From Arthrinium phaeospermum (Eukaryota > Ascomycota > Sordariomycetes > Amphisphaeriales > Apiosporaceae): a DNA stretch of 64,000 bases. A program made the position numbers and the translations under genes. Below are positions 25,425 to 38,916 of this stretch, one piece after another; positions within the stretch are counted from its first letter, which is position 1, and each line of letters starts with the position of its first letter. The notes beneath the pieces are model-generated. The model was not told the DNA's origin and ran no database searches. It worked only from the letters and a program-made list of their open reading frames with translations. The stretch covers positions 682,001 to 746,000 of the forward strand of contig QYRS01000001.1 in the NCBI GenBank assembly GCA_006503535.1, read 5' to 3'.

Positions 25425-28340
25425 TCGTTTTTTATCGCTCATATTTAATATTTTAATTATATCGAAAGGCCGAAAGCTTTAAGGTTTTTTTTATAATATA
25501 TTTAAAATTTCTTAGCTATATTTTTAAAATTTTCGGTAGGGTATTAAATTAGGTTTAAATCTTATCCTTTTTATTTAATTTAATATTAAAGTTTTTAATA
25601 ATATATTTTAAAATTTATTATATAATATACTTTTTATTCCTTTTTTTTTAAGCTTAATTACTTTTTTTAAGGTTAATTAATATTTATTTATGTAATAGGT
25701 TATTAAAGTATTTTCGTAATTTATTTATATAGAAAATTTTCAAGTTTTTTTAATTTTTAAAAATTTTTAAAAGATAAAAGTAACCTATTTTATATTTAAT
25801 TTTAATATTATTACGTTAAAAAGTAATCGAGTTTATTTATCGGGCGGATAATTAACTATATTTTTTTAATAATAAATATTTAATTATTAATATCGAAATT
25901 TAATTAATATCGATATTTATTTTTTTAATTATATATTTTTATTAAATTTGTAATATATTTTTTAAATTATTTCGTAATACTTTACAATTCGTTTATTTAG
26001 TTTTAAGCGTTAATACAATTAAATTTTTATTATTATTTAAAATTATTGAAATTTTTAATCTTTATTTTTTAGTTTAATTAATTTTATAAAAAATTTTATT
26101 TTTATTTTATAAAAGGAATACCTCGTTAAATTTTAAGGTAAGGTTATTTAAGCCGTATTTATAATTAATAATATTTCGTTTTAATTATTTTAAAAATAGT
26201 TAATAAATAAGTAAAATTTTTATTTTAAATATTGAATTATTATTTCCGCTTATTCGGTAATTTAGAAATATTCGGTGAATAATAGTTTTTATTTAATATT
26301 AAAAATTTTAAATATTTTATTTATAAAATTAAAAATAAACTACGGGCTTTTATTTAAAGTTATTATTAAAAGGTAATTATAAGGTTAATATAATTTTTTA
26401 TAATAAAATTTAATTATTTCGGTCGTAATTATTATTATTTAATAAGCGACGTTTTATATTTTTTTTTAATTTATTAATAATTATTATAATATTATTGTTT
26501 TTTTTTAATATTATTTTAAAATCGATTGTAATAATATTTTATAATTAAAAAAGGATCGATAAAGAATAAAAAGTTAAAGGTTTCATCGTATAATATTTTA
26601 TTAAGGCGATATTTTATATAATTAATTATAAAAGCGTTATAGTTTTTATTAAATTTAGGTTATTAATATTTTATATATATTAATTGTTTTATTTTATTTT
26701 GTTTTAAGTAAATAGTGAAAATACGAGAATAAATTTTATTTATTATAAATTTAGAAATTATTTTTATTAAATATTATAAAACGGTTTTAAAATAGTAAGA
26801 ATTTTTTATTATTATTTATTTTTATATTTTATTATTTCGGGTTTTTTATCGATATACTTTTAAATTAAAGTACGTTACGTTTTCGTATAAAATAATATCG
26901 ATTAATTTAAACTTTAAATATTTAAGGTTTTTTTTTATTAAATATAATTAAATATATTATTTTTTATAATTTTAATAAAATAGTATATTTTTTTTAAAGT
27001 TTAAATAACGTTTAACGTAATAAGTTTAAATAAAACTATAATTTATTAAGCGTTTTTTTATTTTTTAAGTTTTAAAATTACCCGTTTTTTATAATAATAT
27101 TTATAAATATATTTTTTTCCTTTAATTTATAAATAATTATAAAATTATATTAAAAAAAAGTATTAATTTATTTAATTCATTAATATTTAATAATTTTTTA
27201 ATATTAAAATATTAAAATATTTTATAATTAATAACGATTAAAACGGTTAAGATTTTTATAATTTTATTAATTTTAATTATTAATATTTTAAAGCTTTTAT
27301 TATTATTAATATTTTTTTATTTTAAATAAAGTAATTATATTTTATTTTTATATCGTTTTAAAATAGAAATATATTAAATATTAATCATTATTAAAGTTTT
27401 TATATTAAAATAAATCGTTAATTAAAACTTTATTCAAAGCGTTAATTTTAACTTTAATTTTTCGATTATAATAAAATAAACGAAAATTAATATTTTTAAT
27501 AAATTCTTTTTTAATTTTTTAAAAACTCTTTAATATTCGTTATTTTATATAAAATAAATCTTTTTTTTATAAAGTTTATTAATAATTTTATTTTAATTAT
27601 ATTTATATAAAATATTTATAATAATTATAAAGTTTAAAAAAAAATTAAATAATTTTTATATTATTAAAATATTTTATTTTTTAATAGCTTTAATTTTTTT
27701 AAAGTTAATTTTTACTCTATTTATATTAATAATAAAGTTTAAATATTTCGTTTTAATAATATAAAATTTATATTTTTTAACGTTAATTTAAAATTTAATT
27801 TTTTATAATTTTTATAATATTTTTTTAATATATTTAATATATTTCTTTTTCGTTTTTTAAATAAATAAAAATATTATTAAAATAAACGTTATAAAATAAA
27901 TTTAAATATTTTATTAAAACTTTATTAATAAATTATTAAAAAATCGCAGGATTATTAATTAGTTTAAAAAAAAGGATTTAATATTTAAAAAAAGCCGTAA
28001 TAAGTTTTAAAAATAATTAAATTTTAATTTTTTATTTTTATATAAATTCGATAAAATATTTATTAAATATTAATTTTAATATAAATTTTAGCTTTAATAA
28101 TTCTATTTAAAGTTTTATTAATTAAAAAAAAGTATCGATTTTTTTTAATAATTTTATTTAATTTTTATTAATTAATATAAATTAAAATGTTTTATTAATT
28201 TTTAATATAAATAATATAAAAGTCGTTTATAATATTATATTATTAATAAAAAACTTTTTTTAAATATTATCGTTATATATTTTTTATAAGCTTTAAATTT
28301 TTTAAAAAATATTTTATATAAAGGTTAAATTTTAAATTAT
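25425..28340 (-). pseudogene. Ty3/Gypsy pol relic: RT to integrase/chromodomain
   Basis: Reading minus and treating TAA/TAG as mutated CAA, CAG or TGG gives a run of Ty3/Gypsy reverse transcriptase motifs in order. The start block (PLYKM...KKYMT...KKGF) is near 28,335-28,250. The RYPLPLI-like block followed by an IKAKIYTKLD-like block is near 28,140-28,060, and the block ending in TxYGFFxW is near 28,008-27,979. The catalytic VYLDDILIYSK-like block has its two Asp codons mutated to AAT at 27,873-27,878. A CEFYxxKTKYLGFII-like block follows near 27,790-27,730. Near the 3' end, about 25,540-25,460, a WYPxENFKN-like stretch matches the end of a chromodomain of fungal chromoviruses. RNase H and integrase must lie between but were not resolved. 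Thoroughly inactivated. Confidence 0.85.
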
Positions 28341-31300
28341 TAAGATTTTTATCTTTTTTTAATTTAATATAATAATCGCTTACGTTTTTTTTTTTAAAAA
28401 GTTATAATATTAAATTAAGTTTTGTTAAAAATATTATAAAAGTTATAATATTAAAAAAATATCGCTTTTATAATCTTTTATTATAAAGTTTTTTTATTAT
28501 TTAATAAAAATTCTTTATCGTTATTTTTTAATTTTATTACTTTTTCGATATTATTAAGATATATAATTTCGGTATTTATAAGTTTAATATTATTAAAAAA
28601 TCTTTTTAAATTTAAAGTTTAAATTTTAATAAATTTAAGCTTATATTAATTAATACCGTTTCGTATTAATTTATATTTTTTTAATAGATTTTTTTTTAGA
28701 ATAATTTTTTAATTAAATAAAGTAATAGTAAATTATTTAGTTATTTATTTATTTTTATTAATTCGCCGTTTTTTATAAATTATTTCGGGCGCGGTTTAAA
28801 AATAATATATTTTAAACGGTTTAATTTTTTTTTTTTAGTTTTAATAAAGAGTTATTTAATTTATTATTTTATTATTTTTATTATAATTTAAAGTATTAAT
28901 AATAATTTTTTAAATTAAGAATTATTAAAGGCCGGTGTTTTTTTTATTTTTAATTATTTTAGTTTATTTTTATAATAAAAAGTCGATATTTTTTTAAAAT
29001 TAAACCGTTTTTATTTTACTAGTTTATTTTTTATTTTTAATAATTATTTTCTTATTTTTTAAGTAACGTTTAATTATATTTAAATTTTTAAAAAGCTTTT
29101 AACCTCGTTAATATTAATATCTTTAATTTATATTTTTTATTAATTTTTTAAAAAAACTAATATTTTTTTAATAATTAATTATAACGTTATATTTTTTAAA
29201 CTATTTTTATTTAATAATTAACTCGTATTTTATATTTATTATAAAAAAAGGAACGAAAAAAGTTTTATAATTTTATATTTTAAAATTTAAAAAAAAAAGT
29301 AACGTTTATTATTTAAAAGGATTTATTATTATTTTATCGATTAATTTCGATTAAAATTTAATTATTTATTTTAGGTTTAATTATTTAATTATTTTATAAA
29401 TAAATTTTATATTTATAAAAAGTTTCTTATTTATTTTTATATAAATATATTAATAATAATAATTAATAATTTATTAATTATTATAATAAAATAAAGATTA
29501 AAAGATTCCTTTTAAAATAAGTTTATAAAAAATTAAAAAATATATTTTATAAGTTTAATTTTAATAATATTTTTAAAAAAGAATTAAAGTTTTTTAAAGT
29601 ATTTAATTTTTTAAATTATTAAATTTTTTTTTTAATTAAATTAAATTAAACGGAATAAGGTTATTAATTAAATAATTTATTTAAATTATTAATTCGTTAA
29701 TTTATTTAATATATTATTTATTAATAGTTTTTTTATTAAGGTAATTATATAATAAATAATTTATTTTTTATAATTAAAATAAACGCTTTTTTTTAAAATT
29801 CTTTTATTCTATTAGCGAGAATATTAAGTAATATCGATAGTAAAGGTATTTTTTTTATTTAAAAAAGAAAATTTATTTTTATTATTATTTTAAGGGTATT
29901 TATTTAATTAAAAGATTTACTAATAAGTTTATTTTTATTTTTATTTTTAATTTTATTACGTTAAATATAATTCCGATTTTATTAATAATTATATTTTAAA
30001 ATAATTAAATAAAATTTATTAAAATAAATATCGTTATTATAATAATTAATTATAACTTTTTTATTTAAGCGAGTAAATAATTTATTATTTAGTTTATATT
30101 TATAATTAATTTTTAAACTTAAATATAATTAATAAGTTTAATAAATTTAAATCGGAAAATTTAAAAATTATTATTAAGTTTTATAATTAAATTCCGGAAA
30201 AATTTATAAACTTTTTTATAAATATTAAAATTATTTGTTATTTATATAATAATTAAAAAATTTATTAAACGTATTAATTATAAAAACATTTTATTTATTA
30301 ATAATAAAAAAATAAAAGTTTTTATAGTTTTATTATTAATATGATTAATAATATAAATACGCTTATTTTTATTAATAAAGTAATAATTAATATTAAACTT
30401 TAATTTATTTTTTAATATTAAATTAATAATCGAATTTAATTTTAAAGTTTTTTTTATTTATAAATATAAGAAATTAATTATTTTAATATTTCGCTTAAAG
30501 CTTTAATAATAATTTTAATTATTTTTATTTACGTTATTTTTTTATTTAAACAAATTTTTTTTATATTTTTAATAAAAAGTTAATAATATATTAATTTAAT
30601 ATTTAAATCTTTTTATTTCGTTTTAAATAATATTTAAAAGGTTTTATTTTTTTATTAAATAAATAATTTATTATTAACGTTATTATTTTTTAATTATTAT
30701 TTTAATTTATTAAAACTTTTTTATTACAGAATTTTATTTATATAATATTTTTTTAAAATTAACGTTTAAATTTTTAATAATTTTTAATAAGTTTAAACTT
30801 TAATTTTTATAAAATATTATAAATAAGGTTTATAATTTAAATTTATTTTATAAACGGTAAGATTATTAATAAATAAAGTAATAAATTTTTTTTTAATAAA
30901 GTTATTTTAATTAAATTATTAAATTTTATTTTTTTTATTAAAAAGGATAAAAGGTATAATAAGGGTTATATTATAAAGGTTATAAAAAGTAATTAATCGG
31001 TTAATTGTTTTATATATTATTATTTATAATATTAAAAAGTTTTTAAAGAAGTAAAGTATTAAGAATTGTTTTTTAGGTTTATTATAATATAATTAATAGG
31101 TAATTTCGATCTCGGGTTTTTTTTTATTATTTATAATCGTATCGGTTAAGTTATTATTATTATATTCGGCGGTAGCGTTTTAGTTATCGAAATTGAATAG
31201 GTTTATATTTTAATAAAATACCGAAGCGTGTTAATTAAGTAACGAATCGCGTATTATTTTTTATAGGTTAATAAATTTAAATCGATATTATTTAAATTAA

Positions 31301-31467
31301 ATATAATGGATTTATATATTATTTTAACGCGTATATACGTTCTGGTCGGGTTAAAAATATTTTATTTATTATTTTATTTAATTAAGTTATTTTTAAAGTT
31401 TTAAGGTTTTTATATAGGATATTATTAAAGTTTTTATAAGTAATTAAGCGATTTGTTTTAATAATAT

Positions 31468-31689
31468 TATAATATAAATAATTTAAAAGTTAATATTATA
31501 AATAATTACTAGATTATAAGGAATTAAAAAAGATAAAAAAAAGAGGAAAAAGTTTAATTTTTTTCCGATTAAAATATTATTTAAAAAAGTAGGGGAAAAT
31601 CGGCTAAAGTTTAAGCTTTCTTTTAGCCGATTTAGCCTTACTTTAGTTTAAAAGCAGTTTAGGCTTAAGTCCCGGTGCGCGACGTAGTA
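31468..31689 (-). repeat. chromovirus 5' LTR (right)
   Basis: 222 bp, the partner of the left LTR. It begins tataatataaat on plus and ends gacgtagta, followed by the duplication acggc. It is somewhat less mutated at its right end than the left LTR. Confidence 0.9.
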
Positions 31690-31694
31690 ACGGC
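31690..31694. other. 5-bp target duplication of the chromovirus, right
   Basis: The sequence acggc is the less mutated partner of atagc at 24,843-24,847. Confidence 0.7.
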
Positions 31695-32600
31695 CTTTTT
31701 TAACTTTATAAAAACGGGGTATTCGTTATTAAAATTATAAAAAACTCGATCGTTATTTTTTCCGATTTTTTTTTTCATTTTTATTTTTTATTAAACGATA
31801 AAAAAAAAGTATAAATATAAAATTATTTTTATTTCGATTTTCAAGGTATTATATTATCGATAGTTTTAATAATATCAAAATATTTTAATTTTAACGAATT
31901 AATAAATTTAACGAAATATTTCGGCTTTAAAATATTATAATATATAATTAATAAAATAACTTTTTTAAAATTATTAAAAGTATTTTTTATAAATATATAA
32001 TATAATATCGTTATTAATATTAATATTATTATAATATATAAATAAATATTAAAATTTAAATAATTATATATATTTAATAATATATAAAGAATTAAAAATA
32101 ATAACGTATATATATATATATATAATAAAAAAAAGAGATTAATTATAAATTTTAAAGAGCGTTTATCGCGAAAATTTATACTTATTTTCGAAAAAAAATT
32201 TCGAAAATTTATATAAAATCGATATTTATATATATTAATTTTAAAAATTTTATTATTTAATATAAATAATTTCCGATAAATTTTAAATTTATATAATATA
32301 AACTAGTAATTCTTTTTTTAATAATTAAATATAATATTATCGCGAGCCCCGAGTTTATTTTAAATTTTATATTATAAGGGATAATAAATAATTATAATCG
32401 AAAATTATAATAAAAAAAGGGTTTAATATTTATTATTTATTATTGTTAAAGGTTTAATTTTTTTAATTTTATTATTTAAAATATTTATTTATTTTAATAC
32501 GAAATTATTCTTAATTTATATTATTATAAATTTATTTTATATTATTTATATTAATTATATATATATAAAAAAAAATTTAAATAAATAATAATATAATTTA

Positions 32601-35165
32601 TTTAATTACTTTTAAATTTAATTTATTCTTAAATTTAATTATAATATTTCCGAATTAAGAAAAAAACCGTTTAATTCTAGTTATAATACTTAGAATATTT
32701 AAATACTTTTTAATTAAATTAATTAAAATCGGGAATCGATTTTTATTAATTAATTAATATTTTAATAAATCGGTTTATTATTTTATTAATAAATATTTAA
32801 ATTTAAAATTAATAAATAAATAACTTATTTATTATAATATTAAATTTTCGTTTAAATATTCGATATATTTATCGATAATATTTTAATTTCGATTTCTTTA
32901 AAATAATTCGTTATTAGAATCGTCGTTTAAATCGTTATTATCGATTTAATCGTCGTTATTTAATTTATCGATATCGTTATTGTCGTTATTATATCGGAAT
33001 CGATTATATTTTAATTTTAATAAATCGATAATATTATTTTTAATACTTTAATAAAAATATAAAACTATATTATTAAAGTATATTATTTTAAATCGTAGAT
33101 TTAAAATAATACTAATAATATACGATTTATATTTTTTAATCGTAATATTATTTAAACGATGAGGAAAATATTTCTTTAATTTTTTAATACCCGTTTAAAT
33201 AGATAAAATTAAATTAAAATATTTTAAAGCTTATTTTTTATTATTAATGAATTATTATTTTTTAAAAAAGAAAACATAATAAATAAAATAAATATTATAT
33301 TAAGGTTATTTCTTTTTTTTAAATTAAAATCGATAATAAACTTATTTAATTTATTATATATTTAATAATATAAAATAAACTCGTAAATAAAATCTAATAT
33401 TCTTCGCTTTATAATTTAATCGATAGTTTAATAAATATTTTAAATATTTATTTAATTTTAATTAATAATAATTAATCGGAATCGGTTAAAAAAATCGATT
33501 TAAATTCGGTTTTATTATATTAATATTAATATATAATATATACTTTTAAAATAATTAATCGATAATATTATTTTAAAAGTAGAATTTTAACGTATTAAAT
33601 TATTTAAAAAATAATTAATTAAGTTTTTAAAAAATAAGGAATTATAATTATTAAAGGAAATTTTTCGTTAATTTGTTTTTAATCGATAAGTATTAATATT
33701 AATACTTTAATTAAATAATTCTTTAATTTTAACGTTATATCGAATTAAAATAATAATTCGCCAGATTCGATTTATTAAATTTAAATTTTATATTAATAAA
33801 TTATAATAAAGAAATCCGTATTTAAATAAATAACTTACCGATTTAATCGTTCTTATTATTTAAATTTAAATCGTTATTTATAAAAAAAGAGATTTAAATT
33901 CTCTTTTTCCGTTAAAATATAACGATTTAATATATTACGTACTATTAAATTAATAATATATACGGTATAGCGAATATGGTTATTAAATACTTTATTCGTT
34001 TTAATTAAATAAAACGATTTAAAATTATTAATAAACGTATTATTATTCACTATATTATCGCGAGTAATATTAAATTAATAAAATAATATTAACATTTAAT
34101 TTATTAAAAAAAAATTAATTAAAAACTTATTAATAAATATTTTTTATTTTAATTATATTATAAATATATAATATTTTAAAATAATTCAAAAATATTTAAA
34201 CCTATATAATAATTATAAATTAATTTAAAACTAATTAATTTAGAAATTAATTTAAGATCGTTATTAATAAACAATAAATTAACTCTTATATAACTAATTT
34301 AATTATTTACTATTTAAATATTAAATATTATATTAAAATAATTATTATTTATAAAATAATTATTTAATTCGATATTAAATATATTTAAATATTTAATAAA
34401 ATCGCGATCGAAAATAAATCGTATTTTTTTACGATTTATAATAACATTATTAAATATAATATATTAATATTAAATAAAATTAAAAAAAGAATTAACTTAC
34501 AATTTAAAATATATAATTAAATCCTAAAATAAATTAAAATTAACTATATTAAACGATAAATTATTATTAATAATAAAAGTTAAAACTTTATTATAAATAT
34601 TATCGTTATTAAATTTAGTAACGGTAATAATATAAAGGCGTTTTCGTAATAATTTAAAAGGGTTATTATATTAATTTTCTAATTTAAAAGTTAATAAATT
34701 AATAAATATATTTAATATTTAAAATTTAAATATTAAAATTAATATTAAAATTTTAAATATTAAAATTAATATTTAAAATTTAAATATTAAAATTAATATT
34801 AAAATTTAGTTAATTTAATTACGATAGGCTAATTATATTTAAATAATATATTCTTTAAATATTAGTTTATATATTTTAATATTAAAATATATTTAGAAAT
34901 AAGTATTTATATAATATATATATTTAATTTAACGATTATAATTCGGTTTAATTAATAATAAAAAACGTTTAAATAAACTATTTTTAATAATATAAATTAA
35001 TAAATTATTATCGTTTAATTTAAAATTTAGTTTATTAAAACACTTTTTATTTAATAAAGAATTAATCGACGATTTAGTATTAATATTAATATTATTGTCG
35101 ATTATTTTATTTAAATCGTTATTTTCGGTTTTATCGTTATTAAAAGGATCGATTAAAGGTATATC
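32601..35165 (-). pseudogene. hAT-family transposase relic
   Basis: Cut-and-paste DNA transposase, inactivated by RIP. Read on minus with TAA taken as CAA/TGG, a frame from about 33,830 to 32,601 gives hAT landmarks in order. There is an ISIILNxRFKMVYF-like block (about 33,109-33,075), then an Asp-rich linker (32,985-32,890), then the C-terminal dimerisation region with LLKYWL...NRFPILxxLxxKYLxI and ...RFFS..GNI (32,785-32,650), then NRLN-like codons up to 32,601. There A7 interrupts the gene, and the final codons continue at about 24,564-24,510. Upstream, 35,162-34,900 reads as an acidic N-terminal segment with a SLFKRFLLLI-like block. 34,880-33,850 is unclear and includes a low-complexity tract at 34,690-34,805, possibly an intron. 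No BED finger could be confirmed. Confidence 0.7.
34690..34805. repeat. low-complexity tandem tract in the hAT region
   Basis: Alternating aatattaaaatt and tttaaatatt words, about 115 bp, repeating with a period of roughly 40-50 bp. It falls between two readable parts of the transposase and may represent intron or later expansion. Confidence 0.5.
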
Positions 35166-35509
35166 GAATAAGTTATTTAAATAAAACTATTAATAAAAAA
35201 TTAAATAAATATATATATTTAAATATTTATATAAATAAATATTTAAATAAAGGGATATTAGAAATTATTTATCTTTATTAAACGATTTATAAATATTCTT
35301 ATTTATAAATTTAATATTATATAAAAAGGAATTAGGTTTCGAATCGAAAGAAGATATATTATTTAAATAATATTATAAACATAAAGTATTTAATAAAATA
35401 AAAGAATAAATCTTTATTTTTAAAAATAAATATTTAAATACGTAATAAATAGAAAAATAAAAGTAAAAAATTATATTTAAATATATATAAATATATTTAA
35501 AAGAGTAGC

Positions 35510-35514
<5 letters not shown>

Positions 35515-35537
<23 letters not shown>
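35515..35537. repeat. (AT)n microsatellite
   Basis: An uninterrupted at repeat of about 12 units lies directly upstream, on the coding strand, of the hAT relic. Confidence 0.8.
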
Positions 35538-35541
<4 letters not shown>

Positions 35542-35629
35542 CTTTATAGAATTAGAATTTTAAAAAAAGAGGAATTATAATAATATTTATTTAAAATTAA
35601 AATTTAAAAATAGAATAACGTATTAAATT

Positions 35630-35873
35630 AAATTTTAATATATTATTAAATTTAAATATTACGGTATTAAATTATTAAATTAGAATTTAATACCGTATTT
35701 ATTTTTAAAATTAAATTTAATATATTATTAAATTTAAATATTACGGTATTAAATTATTAAATTAGAACTTAATACCGTATTTATTTTTAAATTAAATTTA
35801 ATATATTATTAAATTTAAATATTACGGTATTAAGTTTATAAATTAAAATTTAATACTGTATTTATTTTTAAAA
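35630..35873. repeat. three tandem 82-bp units with internal palindrome
   Basis: The word acggtatt recurs at 35,661, 35,743 and 35,824, giving periods of 82 and 81 bp. Each unit contains an inverted repeat, acggtattaaatt / aatttaataccgt, that can form a long hairpin with a short loop. Unit 3 is the most diverged (actgtatt). Adjacent to the 5' side of the hAT relic. Confidence 0.85.
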
Positions 35874-35879
35874 TTAATT

Positions 35880-36835
35880 TATTATATATTAATTAAATTA
35901 AATTTATATATTAATTTAGTTTTAAATTTAATATTTATATATATTAAATAAATTTTAATTAAAATAATTCTTTTTTCTATTTTATAATAATAATTTATTA
36001 TATTATTACTATTATTATTACTATTTCATTAATTATATTTTTAATTATTTAAAGACTTTATTAATTTTTAAATAATTACCTACTTATTTATTTAAAAATA
36101 TTATTTATTTTTAAATATTATCCTTTATTACTTTTTATTTATTTAACTTTTTAAGTTATTTAAATAAATATTTTAATATGTTTTTTCGATTTTTATTACC
36201 GTTAATTCGATTGAATTAACCGATTTAACTCCACTATTAATTTCTTTATACGCTTACCATTTATCGGATTTTAATAATAAATCGAATTTAATAATTTAAT
36301 TTTTAATTAAATTTAAAAATTATAATTTTCGATCGAATTATTATTATAAATATCCTTTATTAAGAGATATTTAATTATTATTTAAACGGAATAATATTAA
36401 AACCCTAATAAGTATTTCCTTTATTTTATTTTAAAGATAATATATTTAATATTTATTTCTTATTTTATAGTATATATTAAAAAAGGGGAAATCTAATTAA
36501 TTTAATATATATTTAAGTTTAAAATAATTATTAAAAAGCGAGGGAGATTATAAATTTATTTAAAATCTCTACGATAATTACCTTAAATTATATTATTTTA
36601 TAATTTAAATAAGTATTATATTTAAAAATATATAGCTTTATTTAAATATAGAATTAAATAATTTAATTAATATTTATCGTAGGAAAAGAGATAAAGGTTT
36701 AAAAGGTATTTATTTAAACCTTTATTAAAATAGATTTAGGAATATCTATTTATTTAGACATTTAATGGGAGTTATAGCGTATAAATAATTAAATTTAAAT
36801 TTAAATAGAATATTTAAAATTAAATTTTAAACATA
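35880..36835. other. relic DNA 5' of the hAT transposase
   Basis: No clear gene. About 36,180-36,300 keeps more C and mixed codons than its surroundings, for example accgttaattcgattgaatt. It could be the N-terminal part of the transposase frame on minus, but I could not show a zinc finger. Confidence 0.35.
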
Positions 36836-36839
36836 ATAT

Positions 36840-37280
36840 TTAAAAATTTTATTTTAAATAAAATATTTAATATTTAAATTTAAATTAATAATATAGAAAG
36901 TAAAAGTAAAATTAAAATATAAAATTAAAAAGCAAAATATTAATATTAAAATAAAAATAAATTAAGAATATTAAATCTTAATATAAAATTTAAATATTAA
37001 ATATAAAAAAAATTAGAATATTAAAATAAAACGGAAATTTAATATTAAATTTAAAATATAAATATTAAAAATAATAATATCTAAATAAAATTAAATTTAA
37101 AATATATATATTAAAAGAAATAATATTAAAATAAAATTAAAATGAAAATATTAAATTTAAATTTAAAATTTAAATATTAAAAATATTTATTTTTAATTTA
37201 AAATTTAAGTTTAAAATTGAAATATTATAATTTTAATTTAAAATATTAATTTAAAATATTAATATAAAATATTAAATAAA
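36840..37280. repeat. A-rich minisatellite-like array, right of the hAT relic
   Basis: Degenerate aatattaaa / aaaattaaa words over about 440 bp, almost without C on plus, ending in aataaaaggatta at about 37,279-37,291. It is the reverse-complement type of the array at 24,178-24,440, and the same taaaaggatt word borders both. Confidence 0.55.
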
Positions 37281-38916
37281 AGGATTATAGTTAAATTTTA
37301 ATTTTTATTACTTTTTTATATTTAAATATAATTTTAAATTTAATATTATTAATTTTTCTTTTATTAAAATTTAATCTTTTTATATTAAATATATTATTTA
37401 AAACTATTAAAAAAATTTATTTATAATAATTAAAAATGAATGAATTAATCAATTAAAATTTATTTAAATTATTTATTAATTAATTAAAATTAATTTTAAT
37501 ATTAATTATTATTTATTTTAATTAATTATTAATTTTAATTAAAAATATATTATAAATAATAAAATAAAATTACGTTATATATTATAATAAATTTCGTTTT
37601 TATAATTTTATTTAATATATATTTTAAAACGATATTTTATTTAATAAATAAATATTAGTAATAATATATTTTTTTATTAAATTTTTAAATAATTTTAAAA
37701 TTTTTATTTAATATATTTATTTTTATATTATAAATTTAATTATTTAATTTTATATAAATTTTTCGTTTATAAATTTTATTAAATATATTTTCGTTTTTTT
37801 TAATTAAATATTATTTTTATTTTAATTAAAAATATACTTTATTTATATTTATTTCTTTAATAAATTATTAATAAAATTATTATTAATAAATATATATATA
37901 TTTAATATATAATTTTAATATTTTATTAAATAATTTAAAATAATTTAAAATAATTATAAATATTAATTTTAATAACTTTATATTTATTTTAATATTTTAT
38001 TTCGTTTATAATAAAATTAATAAGGCTTTTAAAAATATATTAATTTAATCATAATCTCCGTTTAATAATTTTTTTTTAAATTACGATTTAATATATATTA
38101 AAATTTATATTAATAAATAAAATATAATTTAAAATTTTATTTTTTAATATAATAATCGTTTTATTTATATTATTATTTATAAATTATATAAATATTATTA
38201 TTAATAAATTATTTATTAATTTAAATAATATAATTTCTTTTTTAAAATATATTTTATATAATATTAATAATATAAATTAAATAAAAAAAATAATAATTTA
38301 ATTTATTATAAATATTTTATTATTTTATAAATATTATTATTTAATTTTTTAAATTATATAAATATATTTATATAATAATAATAATATAATTTTTAAATAA
38401 TAATATATTTATTTCTTTAAATTTAATATATTTATTTTAATAAATATTTATATTTATAATTTTAAAATTATATCTATTTTTATTAATAAATTATCATTAT
38501 TTTATTTTTTTATTAATATTTTAAAAAAATAAATATAATATAATATTTAAATAAAATAAATAAATATTATTTTTTATTTTATAAATTATTATAAATATTA
38601 TATTTAATTATTTATATATTAAAATATTTTTATATAAATTATTAATTATTAATTAAAAATAATTTATATTTTTATAAATTATTTTTTATTAATTAAATTT
38701 AATATTTATTATAATAAATAATTTTATAATTTTATATTTTAAAAATATAATTTATTTTAATTTATTAATTTTTATTAATTTTTATTTTTTATTTAATTTA
38801 TTTTTTATTATAAATTTTATTAATTATTTATAAATTAAACTTTATTTATATATAAAACGAAAATTATATTAATAACGTTTTTTATATAAAATATTTAATT
38901 AATTTATTTATTATTT

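Larger units (their letters stand above)
24848..31689 (-). mobile_element. Ty3/Gypsy chromovirus LTR retrotransposon, 6.8 kb
   Basis: The paired LTRs of about 222 bp share the same start, internal blocks (agccgatttagcc, cccggtgcgcg) and end, and the 5-bp duplication fits LTR integration. The orientation is minus: a polypurine tract (plus-strand ttacccccccctttag at 25,071-25,086) adjoins the left LTR, which is therefore the 3' LTR. Read on minus, pol is recognisable despite many TAA codons: an RT start block, the catalytic YLDD block, a later RT block and a chromodomain-like end, in the order expected for Ty3/Gypsy. The stretch 31,450-28,900 should hold gag and protease but I could not resolve them. 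Inserted in A7. Confidence 0.9.
24565..32586 (+). mobile_element. element A, copy A7 (type II core), split by a chromovirus
   Basis: The plus copy has its 5' part at 24,565-24,847 and its 3' part at 31,690-32,586. The break falls between tttatat and the downstream tttttaacttt, which are joined in A13. The flanking repeat aatataattta occurs at 24,554-24,564 and 32,590-32,600. The host sequence either side joins into the end of the hAT transposase frame, so A7 landed in the last codons of that gene. The 5' terminus shares its variant sequence with A13. Confidence 0.85.

Noticed and set aside
24848..31689. Plus-strand coding for the LTR element
   Set aside because: The C-rich tract inside the left LTR is a polypurine tract only on minus, and RT motifs including the YLDD block read in order only on minus.
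35630..35873. CRISPR array, from regularly spaced repeats
   Set aside because: The whole 82-bp unit is repeated without unique spacers. Only three units exist, there are no cas genes, and the host is eukaryotic.
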